The notes: generated by a model not told the origin, from the letters alone. A stretch of 24,916 nt of DNA from JBOHWJ01 sp050736615 (GCA_050736615.1 JBOHWL010000284.1:1-24916); one strand, 5' to 3'. Counted from the stretch's first letter, positions 7,364-15,420 are shown. Program-made: numbers and translations.

Positions 7364-8596
7364 TTAAACCACCCCGCGCGCGCGCAACTCCCGCATCTGC
7401 GCCTCGTCATAGCCGAGCAGCTCGCGCAGCACCTCCGCCGTATGCTCACCCAATAACGGCGCGGTTTTAACTTCGACCGGGCTGTCAGAGAGCACCAGCG
7501 GGCATCCAACGGTCTTGAACGCGCCGCGCTCCTGATGCGGCACTTCAACGATCATACCATGACGGGTGAGCGCGTCGTCCTCGATCAAATCCCTGGTTGA
7601 CATGATCGGCCCGCACGGCACGTCAACCTCCATCAACCTGCGCATCACCTGGTGCTTGGTGTGCATTAAGGTCCATTGCTCGATCAGCTTGAATACCTCG
7701 TCGAGATGAGTCAGACGCGCCTCGGGCGTATTGTAGGCAGGATCGTCGGCGAGTTCGGGGCGTCCGATGGTGCGCGCGAGCGCCGGCCAGATTTGCGGCT
7801 GAATAATCACGTAGCAATAGTCATTCGCCCCGCCCGGAGCGCATCGCACCTCCGAGCCTGGCTGGCCGCCACCCGACGCATTACCGGAACGCGGCACGCT
7901 GTCACCGAAGGTGCGGTTGGGATACTCGGGTAACGCGCCGTGGGCAAGGCGCTGCTGATCGCGCAGCTTGACGCGGCAAAGATTGAGCACCGCGTCCTGC
8001 ATCGCCACTTCAACGCGCTGGCCGCGGCCGCTGCTGGTGCGCTGATAGAGTGCCGCCAGAATCGCCGCAACCGCGTGAATCCCGGTGCCGGAATCACCAA
8101 TCTGCGCGCCGGTGCTGGTCGGCGGCCCATTCTCCCATCCGGTCGTGCTCATCGCGCCGCCCATCGCCTGCGCGATAGTCTCGTACGCCTTGGAATCGTG
8201 GAACGGACCGGGCCCGAAGCCCTTGATGGAAGCATAAATAATGCGCGGGTTGGTAACGCGGATGTGCTCCCAGGTAAACCCTTGCCGATCGAGCACGCCG
8301 GGGCCGAAATTCTCCACCATCACGTCGCATTGCTTAATCAGCGCCTCGAGAATTTCCTTGCCCTGCGGCGCTTTCAAATTAAGCGTCAGGCTGCGCTTAT
8401 TGCAGTTGAGCATCGTGAAATAGAGGCTGTCGGCGTTGGCCACGTCGCGCAATTGTGAACGGGTGATATCGCCGCGTCCGGGCATTTCCACCTTGATCAC
8501 GTCGGCGCCGAGCCAGGCTAGAATCTGCGTGCAACTGGGACCGGACTGCACGTGGGTCAGATCCAAAACCCGGATACCAGTCAGAGCCTTGTCCAT
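7364..8596 (-). CDS. Family III CoA transferase, formyl-CoA:oxalate CoA-transferase-like
   Basis: Transfers CoA between carboxylic acids through an aspartyl-CoA thioester. The product (410 residues from ATG 8596, chosen over a TTG 18 bases upstream because AAGGA sits 8 bases before it) resembles Frc closely throughout: LTHVQSGPSCTQILAWLGAD, DSLYFTMLNCNKRS, catalytic Asp168 in GAQIGDSGTG, the glycine loop SGGGQPG (241-247), AMQDAVLNLCRVKLRDQQRL and the end APLLGEHTAEVL. By my recollection of the Frc numbering, the active-site Trp48 aligns with Gln48 here, which may change substrate preference. It sits 41 bases downstream of the ThDP enzyme gene, the pairing seen for oxalate and 2-hydroxyacyl-CoA metabolism. 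I leave the symbol blank because of the Gln48. Confidence 0.93.
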   Translation of the reverse strand: MDKALTGIRVLDLTHVQSGPSCTQILAWLGADVIKVEMPGRGDITRSQLRDVANADSLYFTMLNCNKRSLTLNLKAPQGKEILEALIKQCDVMVENFGPGVLDRQGFTWEHIRVTNPRIIYASIKGFGPGPFHDSKAYETIAQAMGGAMSTTGWENGPPTSTGAQIGDSGTGIHAVAAILAALYQRTSSGRGQRVEVAMQDAVLNLCRVKLRDQQRLAHGALPEYPNRTFGDSVPRSGNASGGGQPGSEVRCAPGGANDYCYVIIQPQIWPALARTIGRPELADDPAYNTPEARLTHLDEVFKLIEQWTLMHTKHQVMRRLMEVDVPCGPIMSTRDLIEDDALTRHGMIVEVPHQERGAFKTVGCPLVLSDSPVEVKTAPLLGEHTAEVLRELLGYDEAQMRELRARGVV

Positions 8597-8637
8597 CGAT
8601 TTTTTCCTTTTCAATGCGCGATCGCGGCGCGCACTCC

Positions 8638-10350
8638 CTACTTGTACATCGTCTGATTCATGGTGCCGGGCGCATAGACGTTAGGATCGACCCAGACGTT
8701 GATCAGCGCGCATTTACCCGATTCGCGCGCCCGTCTGAACGCCGGCGCAATTGCTTTCGGATCGCGCACCTCTTCGCCGTAGCCATCCAGCATCTCGGCG
8801 AACTTTTCGTAATGAACGTCGCCCAGCCAGTTGGCGACATCACCGCGCTCACGGCCGTATTTTGCCGTCTGCCCGTAGCGAATCTGATTCATGTGCGAAT
8901 TGTTGCCGACGATTCCAATGAACGGCAGTCCGAAGCGCACACAAGTCTGGAAGTCCCAGCCGGTAAGACTGAAGGCGCCGTCGCCGAACAGGCAGACTAC
9001 CTCCTTTTGCGGTAAGGCCAGTTTCGCCGCCATCGCGAACGCGGTGCCCACGCCGAGTGTGCCGAGCGGGCCGGGATCCATCCAATGGCCGGGAGATTTC
9101 GGCTGGATCACACCGCCGGCAAAGGTCACGATATCGCCGCCGTCTCCAATGAAAATCGAGTCAGGCGTGAGAAACTGGTTGATTTCGTGGGCCAGCCGCA
9201 AGGGATGGATTGGACACGTGTCCGCTCGCAGGCGCGGCGCGAGTGCCGCCGCCGCTTGACGCTCCTGTTCGCGCAACTCGGCGAGCCATGCGTCGCGTGC
9301 GCGCGCGCCATTGTCGAGTCGTCCGCTGGCCGCTTGCACCACCGCTGACAGGATTGCGCCCGCATCGCCAACCAGGCCGAGCGAAATGTCGCGATTTTTA
9401 CCGACGGTGCGATAATCAAGGTCGATCTGCACGACGGTCGCGTCCGCGCGCAAGCGCCGCCCATAGCCCATGCGAAAGTCGAACGGCGTGCCAACGATCA
9501 CGATTACGTCGGCTTTGCCGAACGCATACCCGCGGGTCTGATGGAAATGATGCGGATCGCCGGGAGCCAGGGTGCCGCGGCCGGCGCCATTCATGTAGGC
9601 CGGGATGTTCAAGGTGCGACAGAAGTCAGCCGCCGCCGCGGTTGCACGGCAACTCCACACCTGCGTGCCCAATAACACGCACGGCCGCCGCGCCTTTACC
9701 AGGATGTCGGCGAGCCGCTCGACCGCCGCCGGATCGCCCGCGCTTTTGGTCGATGCGCGATAAGCGCCGGGATGCGGAATCCGTGCCGTCGACAGCTCAA
9801 CCGTGCCGTCGAGAATATCGCGCGGGATTTCCAGGAACGATGGCCCCGGAGCGCCGTTGTAGCATTCACGAAATGCCATGCTGACCATGTCGGCGATACG
9901 TTCGGTGCTCGACACCGTCGCGGCGAATTTGGTGATCGGCTGCATCATGGCGACGTGCGGCAGATCCTGCAGCGAGCCCATGCGATGCTGACTCAACGGA
10001 CCTTGGCCGCCAATCAGCAGCATGGCGCTTTCGGCGCGAAACGCGTTGGCCACGCCGGTCATGGCGTCGGTAGTGCCAGGACCCGCCGTCACGACCGCGC
10101 ATCCGGTCTTGCCCGAGGCGCGCCAGTACCCGTCGGCGGCATGCGCGGCGACCTGTTCGTGGCGCACGTCGATAATCCGGATACCCTCATTGAGACAGCC
10201 CTCGTAAATATCAATGATATGACCGCCGCAGAGCGTGAAGATGACATCGACGCCTTCATTTCTGAGTGCTTTGGCGACGAGGTTGCCGCCGCTGATCTTT
10301 TCGGGCGCGGCGCCTGAATTGTCGTTGGATTTTGGAGCGGCTCCCGCCAT
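8638..10350 (-). CDS. ThDP-dependent enzyme, 2-hydroxyacyl-CoA lyase / oxalyl-CoA decarboxylase-like
   Basis: Thiamine diphosphate enzyme of the acetolactate synthase superfamily. The start is ATG 10350 with GGAG 7 bases upstream; the longer frame to 10587 lacks family likeness. The 570 residues show the three-domain layout. The PYR domain has catalytic Glu65 (DVRHEQVAAH) and TAGPGTTDAMTGVANA; a central Rossmann-like domain follows; the PP domain has the ThDP/Mg motif GDGAF (456-460) to NN (483-484). The C-terminal tail ends GTMNQTMYK. It is too diverged from Oxc for a firm call, and a biosynthetic IlvB role is unlikely next to an Frc-like transferase. A lyase releasing formyl-CoA from a 2-hydroxyacyl-CoA would fit the neighbour well. 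Confidence 0.88.
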   Translation of the reverse strand: MAGAAPKSNDNSGAAPEKISGGNLVAKALRNEGVDVIFTLCGGHIIDIYEGCLNEGIRIIDVRHEQVAAHAADGYWRASGKTGCAVVTAGPGTTDAMTGVANAFRAESAMLLIGGQGPLSQHRMGSLQDLPHVAMMQPITKFAATVSSTERIADMVSMAFRECYNGAPGPSFLEIPRDILDGTVELSTARIPHPGAYRASTKSAGDPAAVERLADILVKARRPCVLLGTQVWSCRATAAAADFCRTLNIPAYMNGAGRGTLAPGDPHHFHQTRGYAFGKADVIVIVGTPFDFRMGYGRRLRADATVVQIDLDYRTVGKNRDISLGLVGDAGAILSAVVQAASGRLDNGARARDAWLAELREQERQAAAALAPRLRADTCPIHPLRLAHEINQFLTPDSIFIGDGGDIVTFAGGVIQPKSPGHWMDPGPLGTLGVGTAFAMAAKLALPQKEVVCLFGDGAFSLTGWDFQTCVRFGLPFIGIVGNNSHMNQIRYGQTAKYGRERGDVANWLGDVHYEKFAEMLDGYGEEVRDPKAIAPAFRRARESGKCALINVWVDPNVYAPGTMNQTMYK

Positions 10351-10425
10351 ATGCGTCTCCTTCGGTTCCCGCAACTGCCATAGGTTTACCATAGAGGCGC
10401 GCGCGATGGCGCGCCGTTCGTCGCA

Positions 10426-10452
10426 TTGGCATGGCCCTAAATCCGCTATCAT
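10426..10452 (+). promoter_or_regulatory. Possible sigma-70 promoter for the ExxE membrane protein
   Basis: TTGGCA (10426-10431) and TATCAT (10447-10452) lie 15 bases apart, shorter than the usual 16-18. The ATG at 10459 is where transcription would begin, implying a leaderless message, and indeed no Shine-Dalgarno precedes that ATG. Weak evidence from pattern alone. Confidence 0.25.
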
Positions 10453-10458
10453 ACGAGC

Positions 10459-11214
10459 ATGATTGGTTTCGCCCTTACGGCCCACGCGACCACCGCGTTC
10501 ATCGTCGCCTTCCTCGCCTCGCTGGTCGAGTTCATCGAAGCGCTCACGATAGTGCTGGCGGTCGGGGCGGTACGCGGATGGCGGCATGCGATAGTGGGCG
10601 CGCTCGCCGGAGCGATGGTTATCGGCGGAATCATCGCGGCTTTCGGCACCGCCCTAAGCCGTATTCCGTTGCCCGACTTGCAGATCAGTATCGGCATATT
10701 GCTGCTGTTATTCGGCGCGCGATGGCTGCATAAGGCGGTGCTGCGCGCGGCCGGGATTGTGCCGCTCCACAATGAGAGAGGGATTTATTTGCGCGAGACG
10801 GAAAAAATGCGCCAAGGATCCAAAACCGCGGCGCGGCTGGACCTGGTCGGCGTGGCGACGGCGTTCTATGCGGTGCTGGTCGAAGGCGTGGAAGTGATTT
10901 TCATCGTGATTGCGGTCGGCGTGGGCGGAAGTTTTGCCGCCGCTGGCGTCGGCGCGGCGGCTGCGGGCTTATGCGTCGTCGCCTTGGGTCTGGCGTTGCA
11001 TCGCCCATTGACGAAAGTGCCGGAAAATATTTTGAAATTCGCCGTGGGCGTGTTGATTTCGTCCTTCGGGATTTTCTGGATCGGCGAAGGACTGGGCTTT
11101 ACCTGGCCTGGAGGGGAGCGCGCTTTACCCGGACTGATCGTGCTGATACTGGCAGCGGCGCTGCTATGCGCCTGGCTGGCGCGCGCTTCGCGCCGCGCCG
11201 CGATGGCGAGTTGA
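10459..11214 (+). CDS. Internally duplicated ExxE multi-pass membrane protein (COG4280-like)
   Basis: Predicted inner-membrane protein of 251 residues with about 6-7 hydrophobic helices. Two halves carry the same intramembrane motif: SLVEFIEALTIVLAVG (Glu24, Glu27) and VLVEGVEVIFIVIAVG (Glu142, Glu145). Paired acidic motifs of this kind occur in cation transporters such as Ftr1 (REGLE) and UPF0016/GDT1 proteins, so metal-ion transport is a reasonable inference, though no substrate is known for this group to me. A polar loop around residues 105-125 separates the halves. It diverges from the ThDP enzyme operon, and the next small membrane gene begins 15 bases after its stop, suggesting co-transcription. 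Confidence 0.85.
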   Translation: MIGFALTAHATTAFIVAFLASLVEFIEALTIVLAVGAVRGWRHAIVGALAGAMVIGGIIAAFGTALSRIPLPDLQISIGILLLLFGARWLHKAVLRAAGIVPLHNERGIYLRETEKMRQGSKTAARLDLVGVATAFYAVLVEGVEVIFIVIAVGVGGSFAAAGVGAAAAGLCVVALGLALHRPLTKVPENILKFAVGVLISSFGIFWIGEGLGFTWPGGERALPGLIVLILAAALLCAWLARASRRAAMAS

Positions 11215-11228
11215 CGAGGTTTTCTTCG

Positions 11229-11510
11229 ATGCGATGGCTGCGGCGAAGCTTGACTGAGATTTTAGGCCTGTTCGTCGAAGATGGAATGTTGGCGGCGGCA
11301 CTCCTGACATGGGTTGCGATATGCGCGTTTGCGCTCCCTACGCGGCTGCCGCCGCCCTGGCGCGCGCCGGTGCTGGCGTTGGGATGCATCGTGGCGTTCG
11401 CGGCCAGCGTATGGCGTAGCGCCGCAACCAACGGCGCGCGTAAGAAACCCGAGAAGACCGCGCCTGGGCGCGGCAATCAAGCGATCCGCCGCTCTTCCGC
11501 GTTCAGATGA
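11229..11510 (+). CDS. Small two-helix membrane protein, hypothetical
   Basis: A 93-residue product starting at ATG 11229 (MRWLRRSLTEILGL), 15 bases after the preceding membrane-protein stop. Two hydrophobic stretches (about 19-37 and 45-62) are joined by a Pro-rich turn (LPTRLPPPWRAP), and the tail is strongly basic. The charge pattern predicts both ends in the cytoplasm. Not recognised. Its spacing suggests co-transcription, and it may be an accessory of the ExxE protein. The frame extends upstream inside the preceding gene without a better start. Confidence 0.6.
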   Translation: MRWLRRSLTEILGLFVEDGMLAAALLTWVAICAFALPTRLPPPWRAPVLALGCIVAFAASVWRSAATNGARKKPEKTAPGRGNQAIRRSSAFR

Positions 11511-11725
11511 ATCCGCGGTGCGTTCAAGCAAATGAAGAAGTCTGGGAAACCTTCAAATTGAGAAACATCCGGAATTCCAGGCGGCGCAGAGCCCGCACGG
11601 GCGGCGCGAAGGCGATGCGCGGGATTCCCGCAGAGCGACTGGCAACGACGTTGCCTAACCGACGCGATGGAGGGAATGGCGCGCTCTCGATTACAATTGG
11701 CCAACAACTTCCGAGGAGGGCCAGA

Positions 11726-12103
11726 GTGGAACGCGCTCATCTGATCGAGCTGACTAAACGTTTTGTCGATGCCTTCAATCGCAATGATCTTGACGCGGTG
11801 ATGGATTTCTTTTCCGAAGATGGCATCTATGACGAATTCAACGGGCGGCGCAATCTGGGCAAAGCCGCGATTCGCGCCGCCTTCGAACCGCAATTCAACG
11901 GCGCATACGGGCGTATGCAATTTCTCGACGGGGACCTCTTCGCCGATGGCGAGACTGGAAAGGTGATGGCGAGCTGGCGCTGCACGCTTAGTGTAAAAGG
12001 GCAGCCCGTCTCATGGCGTGGTCTCGACCTGCTGCATTTCGCCGGGGATAAACTCGGACGCAAGCTCACTTACGCTAAAGCCAAGGCGCCGCTGTTTGAA
12101 TAA
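11726..12103 (+). CDS. SnoaL-like / NTF2-fold nuclear-transport-factor-like protein
   Basis: A 125-residue small alpha+beta barrel protein. The start is GTG 11726, with a strong GAGGAGG site 6-7 bases upstream; the frame continues 5' for ~70 codons but is Arg-rich and unlike the family. The N-terminal helix reads LIELTKRFVDAFNRNDLDAVMDFFSEDGIYDEF, here cited by its pattern AFNxxDLDAVMxFFxxD, the hallmark of SnoaL_2/NTF2-like folds. Later strands hold MASWRCTLSVKG and WRGLDLLHFAGDKL. Members serve as isomerases, cyclases, hydrolases or ligand binders, so no reaction can be assigned. Its TAA is directly followed by the TTG start of rluD. Confidence 0.85.
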   Translation: MERAHLIELTKRFVDAFNRNDLDAVMDFFSEDGIYDEFNGRRNLGKAAIRAAFEPQFNGAYGRMQFLDGDLFADGETGKVMASWRCTLSVKGQPVSWRGLDLLHFAGDKLGRKLTYAKAKAPLFE

Positions 12104-13105
12104 TTGGCCTACCCTGAACAAAGCCTGACGTTAACCGTCACCCTGGAGCGCGTCCGGCTGGATCAGTTCGTTACCGCGCGGTTGGCGCCGGAATGTTCAC
12201 GTTCGCAAGTCACGCGGATGATCCGCGCCGGACTCATCCGCGTCAACGGCACGGTGGTTCGCGGCTCCTACACCACCCGCGCCGGCGATCACGTTGAAGT
12301 CGCGCCGCCGCTCGCGCTGCCACCGCCAACCGTTATGCCGGCCGCGCCCGCAATCGAGGTCCTGTTCGCGGACGCCGAGATCATCGTGGTCAATAAGCCG
12401 GCCGGGATGACGGTGCATCCCGCGCCCGGCAATGCTCATTCAACCCTGGTCGATGCCCTCCTCGCGCGATTCCCCGAACTTGCCATGATGGCGGAGCCGG
12501 GCGGCGTGATGCGGCCGGGTATCGTTCATCGGCTGGATAAGGACACCTCGGGAGTGATGGTAGTGGCGCGCACCCCATTCGCGCGCGCGGCCTTATCGGC
12601 GCAATTCAAACAACGCACCGTGCGCAAACTTTATCTCGCCGTCGTGCGCGGGCTGGTAAAGCGTGAGCGAATTACGATCACGCGTCCTCTCGGACGACAT
12701 CCGATCGAGCGCAAGCGCATGTCGGTCAAGTCACGTCACCCGCGCGAGGCGCTAACTCAGGTCGAGGTGCTGGCGCGCATCGGCGCCGCGGATGCGCCGC
12801 CGAGCGGGGCGACGCTGGTGCGCCTGCGGCCGGAAACCGGCCGCACCCATCAAATACGTGTCCATCTCGCCTCGATCGGTCATCCGTGTTTAGGTGATCC
12901 GCTTTACGGCGGTGCGGATCGAGAACCGCATCAGAGCGGATTTACCCGGCAGGCATTGCATGCGGCGGGCTTGGCCTTTGACCATCCGCGCGGCGGCACG
13001 CGGCTCGAATTCGTGGCGCCACCCGCGCCCGATATGGCCGCCTTTTTACTTGCCCACGCGATCCGGCTCGAGCGTGATAGGGTCCTCGCGTGGATGCGCG
13101 AATGA
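12104..13105 (+). CDS. rluD: 23S rRNA pseudouridine synthase, RluD/RluA family
   Basis: Isomerises uridines of 23S rRNA (positions 1911/1915/1917 in E. coli RluD) in the large-subunit stem-loop. The 333 residues comprise an S4 RNA-binding domain (about 16-75: RLDQFVTARL, SRSQVTRMIRAGLIRVNG) and the RluA catalytic domain with the invariant motif HRLDKDTSG and nucleophile Asp145, plus RPETGRTHQIRVHLASIGHP and a GDPLYGG stretch. The start is TTG, adjoining the previous TAA with no spacer and no separate Shine-Dalgarno, so translation is probably coupled to the SnoaL-like gene. RluD is favoured over RluA or RluC by length and the S4 domain, but paralogue identity is not certain. Confidence 0.93.
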   Translation: MAYPEQSLTLTVTLERVRLDQFVTARLAPECSRSQVTRMIRAGLIRVNGTVVRGSYTTRAGDHVEVAPPLALPPPTVMPAAPAIEVLFADAEIIVVNKPAGMTVHPAPGNAHSTLVDALLARFPELAMMAEPGGVMRPGIVHRLDKDTSGVMVVARTPFARAALSAQFKQRTVRKLYLAVVRGLVKRERITITRPLGRHPIERKRMSVKSRHPREALTQVEVLARIGAADAPPSGATLVRLRPETGRTHQIRVHLASIGHPCLGDPLYGGADREPHQSGFTRQALHAAGLAFDHPRGGTRLEFVAPPAPDMAAFLLAHAIRLERDRVLAWMRE

Positions 13106-13167
13106 GCAACCCCGCTTATGCATCGAAACGATCGAGCATTACGTGCCAGGTAATCGACATTCGGATT

Positions 13168-13193
13168 CGCCCTGCTTTATTTTTGCAAGGGCG
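13168..13193. terminator. Hairpin downstream of rluD
   Basis: CGCCCTGC (13168-13175) pairs with GCAAGGGCG (13185-13193), with one bulged A and a T-rich 9-base loop. It lies about 60 bases past the rluD stop. No U-tract follows the stem, so it is not a textbook rho-independent terminator; it may simply stabilise the 3' end. Confidence 0.25.
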
Positions 13194-13262
13194 TAGGCAA
13201 ACTCATGAACAGGCGCGATCTTCCGAGATCGGCCGAAGGAGGCACTAGATCTTACAGGGCGA

Positions 13263-13383
13263 AGGACGGCAAGGCTGATCCCGGGGGCTGAGCTCAAAGT
13301 CTACGAGGATGCGCCGCATGGGCTGATGTTCACGCACATGCATAGACCTCAATCACGACTTGATTGCTTTTGCGCAAAGCTAA
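13263..13383 (+). pseudogene. Remnant of the C-terminus of an alpha/beta hydrolase (chloroperoxidase-like)
   Basis: From 13275 the plus strand reads LIPGAELKVYEDAPHGLMFT then HM, the distinctive C-terminal strand plus catalytic-His loop (APHG) of small non-heme chloroperoxidase/esterase hydrolases. After one extra base within 13344-13350 the frame changes and continues NHDLIAFAQS with a TAA stop at 13381-13383, exactly the expected ending. Nothing recognisable of the other ~230 residues lies upstream; the rluD gene ends 160 bases before. So this is a truncated, frameshifted gene fragment left by deletion or rearrangement. Confidence 0.75.
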
Positions 13384-13600
13384 AACGCGATGGCGATGGG
13401 ATCTTGCAAATGAAAATCTTTTCAACTCAGCCGGACGAATGCGGAATGCGCCCAAATAATAGAGCAAGCCGGTTCACAACATAATGGCACGGCCCTTTCC
13501 GTCAATCTGGCACATAATCCGCCTTGTGCCCGAACCTGAGCTTTCCGCAAGGAAGGGGCAGGGCGGCGCTCAACTCAAATGCTTCTTATTCTGGACTTTG

Positions 13601-14935
13601 CTAAGGGCCAAACGAGATTATGAGCTGGTCCAGCGGCAGGGCCGCGGTCACCTGCCGCGGCGGCGATACAGGTGTCACTGCGAGGGGAGTTCCGTTCGCT
13701 TCCGCTTCATCAAAGGCCGCCGTGCCCGGCGAGATAGCCGTGATCTGGTAGGAGTCGATCTCATAGGGAAGCCCGTTCGAGGCAAGCGACTGCGGCGCGT
13801 CCATCAACTGGAAATGCAAATGAGGGGCAAGCGTATTGCCTGAATTACCGACCAGGCCAATCACCTCGCCGCGGGTTACCCGCTGGCCCACCGTCACCCG
13901 CACGCTCCCCTGCTGCATGTGGGCGTATACCGCATAGTTCCGGTGTCCCAAGTCGAGTATGACCGCGTTGCCATCAGCCTGATCGACGCTGAGACCTGAT
14001 GGAAAGCTGCCGGGTGGCTGGTCGGGTTCATTGTTGATTGCCGTCACCACCCGCCCGTCGGCTACCGCCAGCACCGGCTTGCCCCAGATCGTGTAACTGG
14101 AGAGCGCGGCTTTCGGTCCCGCATAAATCCGATTCTGATCGTTCAGTTCTTCCCAATCGACGGCGTAGCGTTGGGCCAGCCAGACCGCACCGTTGACGGG
14201 AAGTGCGGCGCGCCTGTGCCTGGCCGAGTCGCAGCAGGAATCAGCCGAGACGTAATTGTTCCCCCGCAGCGGCGGCCCGATCACGAGTACAGGCCTGTGG
14301 TTGACCGGCGTACCGTCAAGGGTTGCGGTCACGTCCTGATTTCCGGGTGGTGCGGCGTCGATGTGGGCCTCTACCGTATGACTCAGATGATCGGGAACCG
14401 ATACACCATCGGGAAGGATTACATCAATGAACAACAGGGACTGGGTGCTGGCCGCCATGATGCCGCTCGACACGCGGAAACCAGCCGGTTGCAACCGCTC
14501 GGCGACGCCAACCGCGTCGAGAGTTTGCAAGAGATTACCATTGTCTGAGATTTGAACATTTTCGATTTCGGCCGGTGCGCTCGAGAAGTTCGTCAGCCAG
14601 AGTTCATAGGTAAGATGGACATGACCGTCCGAAGCGAAAAAAGGCACCGGCGCCTGAGACACCGATAGCAGTAACGGAGTCAACGTCTGCGCAACCGGGG
14701 TTACTGAAGTCTCCGCCGCCTCGGAGGACCGGGAGGACCCGCCGCAGCCGCCAGCCACCAACGCCAGAACGGTCAGCAATAGTATCCCCAGAATCGCTGA
14801 GAGCACGGAGACTATGTGATTCGAACGAGCAATTGGGCAAACTGGGTGCGCATACTCATCAGCCAGCGCGGCTTGGCCAGATAGAGGAAGCGTCGCAGCT
14901 GTAATTACCTCCTGATGCACCATCACGTCGCGCAT
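13601..14935 (-). CDS. M23-type (LytM-fold) peptidase-like lipoprotein
   Basis: Envelope protein of up to 444 residues. A hydrophobic segment (about 41-61) ends in VAGGCGG, a loose lipobox with Cys64; the true start may lie downstream of the ATG at 14935, as the first ~40 residues are unusual for a signal peptide. Residues ~75-235 form a beta-rich domain of unknown type. Residues ~236-400 resemble M23 endopeptidases: RYAVDW with Asp260, GKPVLAVADGRVV, VYAHM (His339) and the HLHF motif (His372, His374). The first zinc-ligand His of the usual HxxxD is Arg256 here, so peptidase activity is doubtful, unless His240 in RHRR substitutes. The role is probably peptidoglycan binding or remodelling. Confidence 0.85.
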   Translation of the reverse strand: MRDVMVHQEVITAATLPLSGQAALADEYAHPVCPIARSNHIVSVLSAILGILLLTVLALVAGGCGGSSRSSEAAETSVTPVAQTLTPLLLSVSQAPVPFFASDGHVHLTYELWLTNFSSAPAEIENVQISDNGNLLQTLDAVGVAERLQPAGFRVSSGIMAASTQSLLFIDVILPDGVSVPDHLSHTVEAHIDAAPPGNQDVTATLDGTPVNHRPVLVIGPPLRGNNYVSADSCCDSARHRRAALPVNGAVWLAQRYAVDWEELNDQNRIYAGPKAALSSYTIWGKPVLAVADGRVVTAINNEPDQPPGSFPSGLSVDQADGNAVILDLGHRNYAVYAHMQQGSVRVTVGQRVTRGEVIGLVGNSGNTLAPHLHFQLMDAPQSLASNGLPYEIDSYQITAISPGTAAFDEAEANGTPLAVTPVSPPRQVTAALPLDQLIISFGP

Positions 14936-15267
14936 CTAGTCAGAAATCGACGCACTTTGCAATCTGGTAATTTGGCGTTACCAAATCACTCTCACAATAA
15001 TGTGGCTAGGTAAACATATTTGCTAATGGAAGTTTTTGTCTCTGAGTTGGCCCGCTTTTATGGGACCATCGGGGGACAGAGAGAGGGAGATTTATAGAAA
15101 CATCCGAGCTAAAAGCCCCAGTACCGGCGCTACCAGTCAGTGAACTGGTGCGCGCCAGGGCCACTTCAAGAACTGACGCTGGGCAGGCCGCACGCGACAC
15201 CTGAGGAGCTGACGCGACGACACCGGACAAAAGACCTTCAGCGCGGCAAATTGAGCCGGGCGAGGGT
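14936..15267. other. Intergenic region with a small inverted repeat
   Basis: About 330 bases without a gene I can support. It has an inverted repeat ACCAGT (15132-15137) / ACTGGT (15144-15149) with a 6-base spacer, and AT-rich sequence at 14940-15020 that may hold the promoter of the M23-type gene. Reading frames on both strands lack start signals and family likeness. Confidence 0.5.
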
Positions 15268-15420
15268 TCAGCGCTTCTCTTCGGGTGGGACCGGCGGGGT
15301 CTTGCCTTTTTGGCGCAGTTTCTCGAGCAATTCCTTATCGCGCTCGCGCGCCCATTGCTCTTCACGCGCCTTTTCGAGGTCGTGTAGCTTATCGCCCATT
15401 CGGTCCTTGCTATCGTCCAT
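15268..15420 (-). CDS. Small highly charged protein, 50 residues, hypothetical
   Basis: Found by translating the minus strand by hand: MDDSKDRMGDKLHDLEKARE, followed by a Glu/Arg/Lys-rich helix and a TPPVPPEEKR end. A GGGAGG site lies 11 bases before the ATG. The composition (over half charged, alternating acidic and basic, one predicted helix at about residues 5-40, Pro-rich tail) resembles small cytosolic charged-helix proteins. A longer overlapping frame in another phase (15006-15365) is Arg/Ser-rich and looks like its shadow. The gene is divergent from the selenoprotein and separated from it by 145 bases. Function unknown. Confidence 0.65.
   Translation of the reverse strand: MDDSKDRMGDKLHDLEKAREEQWARERDKELLEKLRQKGKTPPVPPEEKR

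Larger units (their letters stand above)
13106..13600. other. Intergenic region after rluD, gene debris only
   Basis: About 495 bases between converging genes. It contains a hairpin (13168-13193), the decayed 3' end of an alpha/beta hydrolase gene (13263-13383), and otherwise nothing I can support. Reading frames here lack family signals. The last part (13384-13600) contains only a weak TTCC-GCAA-GGAA hairpin. Confidence 0.6.

Noticed and set aside
13484..13843. Plus-strand frame overlapping the M23-type gene end
   Set aside because: Half of it is antisense to the peptidase-like gene and the rest has no family signal.
14907..14912. GGAGGT on the minus strand inside the M23-type gene's first codons, as a ribosome site for a later start
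   Set aside because: No ATG, GTG or TTG in the right frame follows at 5-10 bases, so it does not settle the start.
15006..15365. A 119-residue minus-strand frame
   Set aside because: Arg/Ser-rich without domains and in another phase from the 50-residue protein, which has a better start site and composition.
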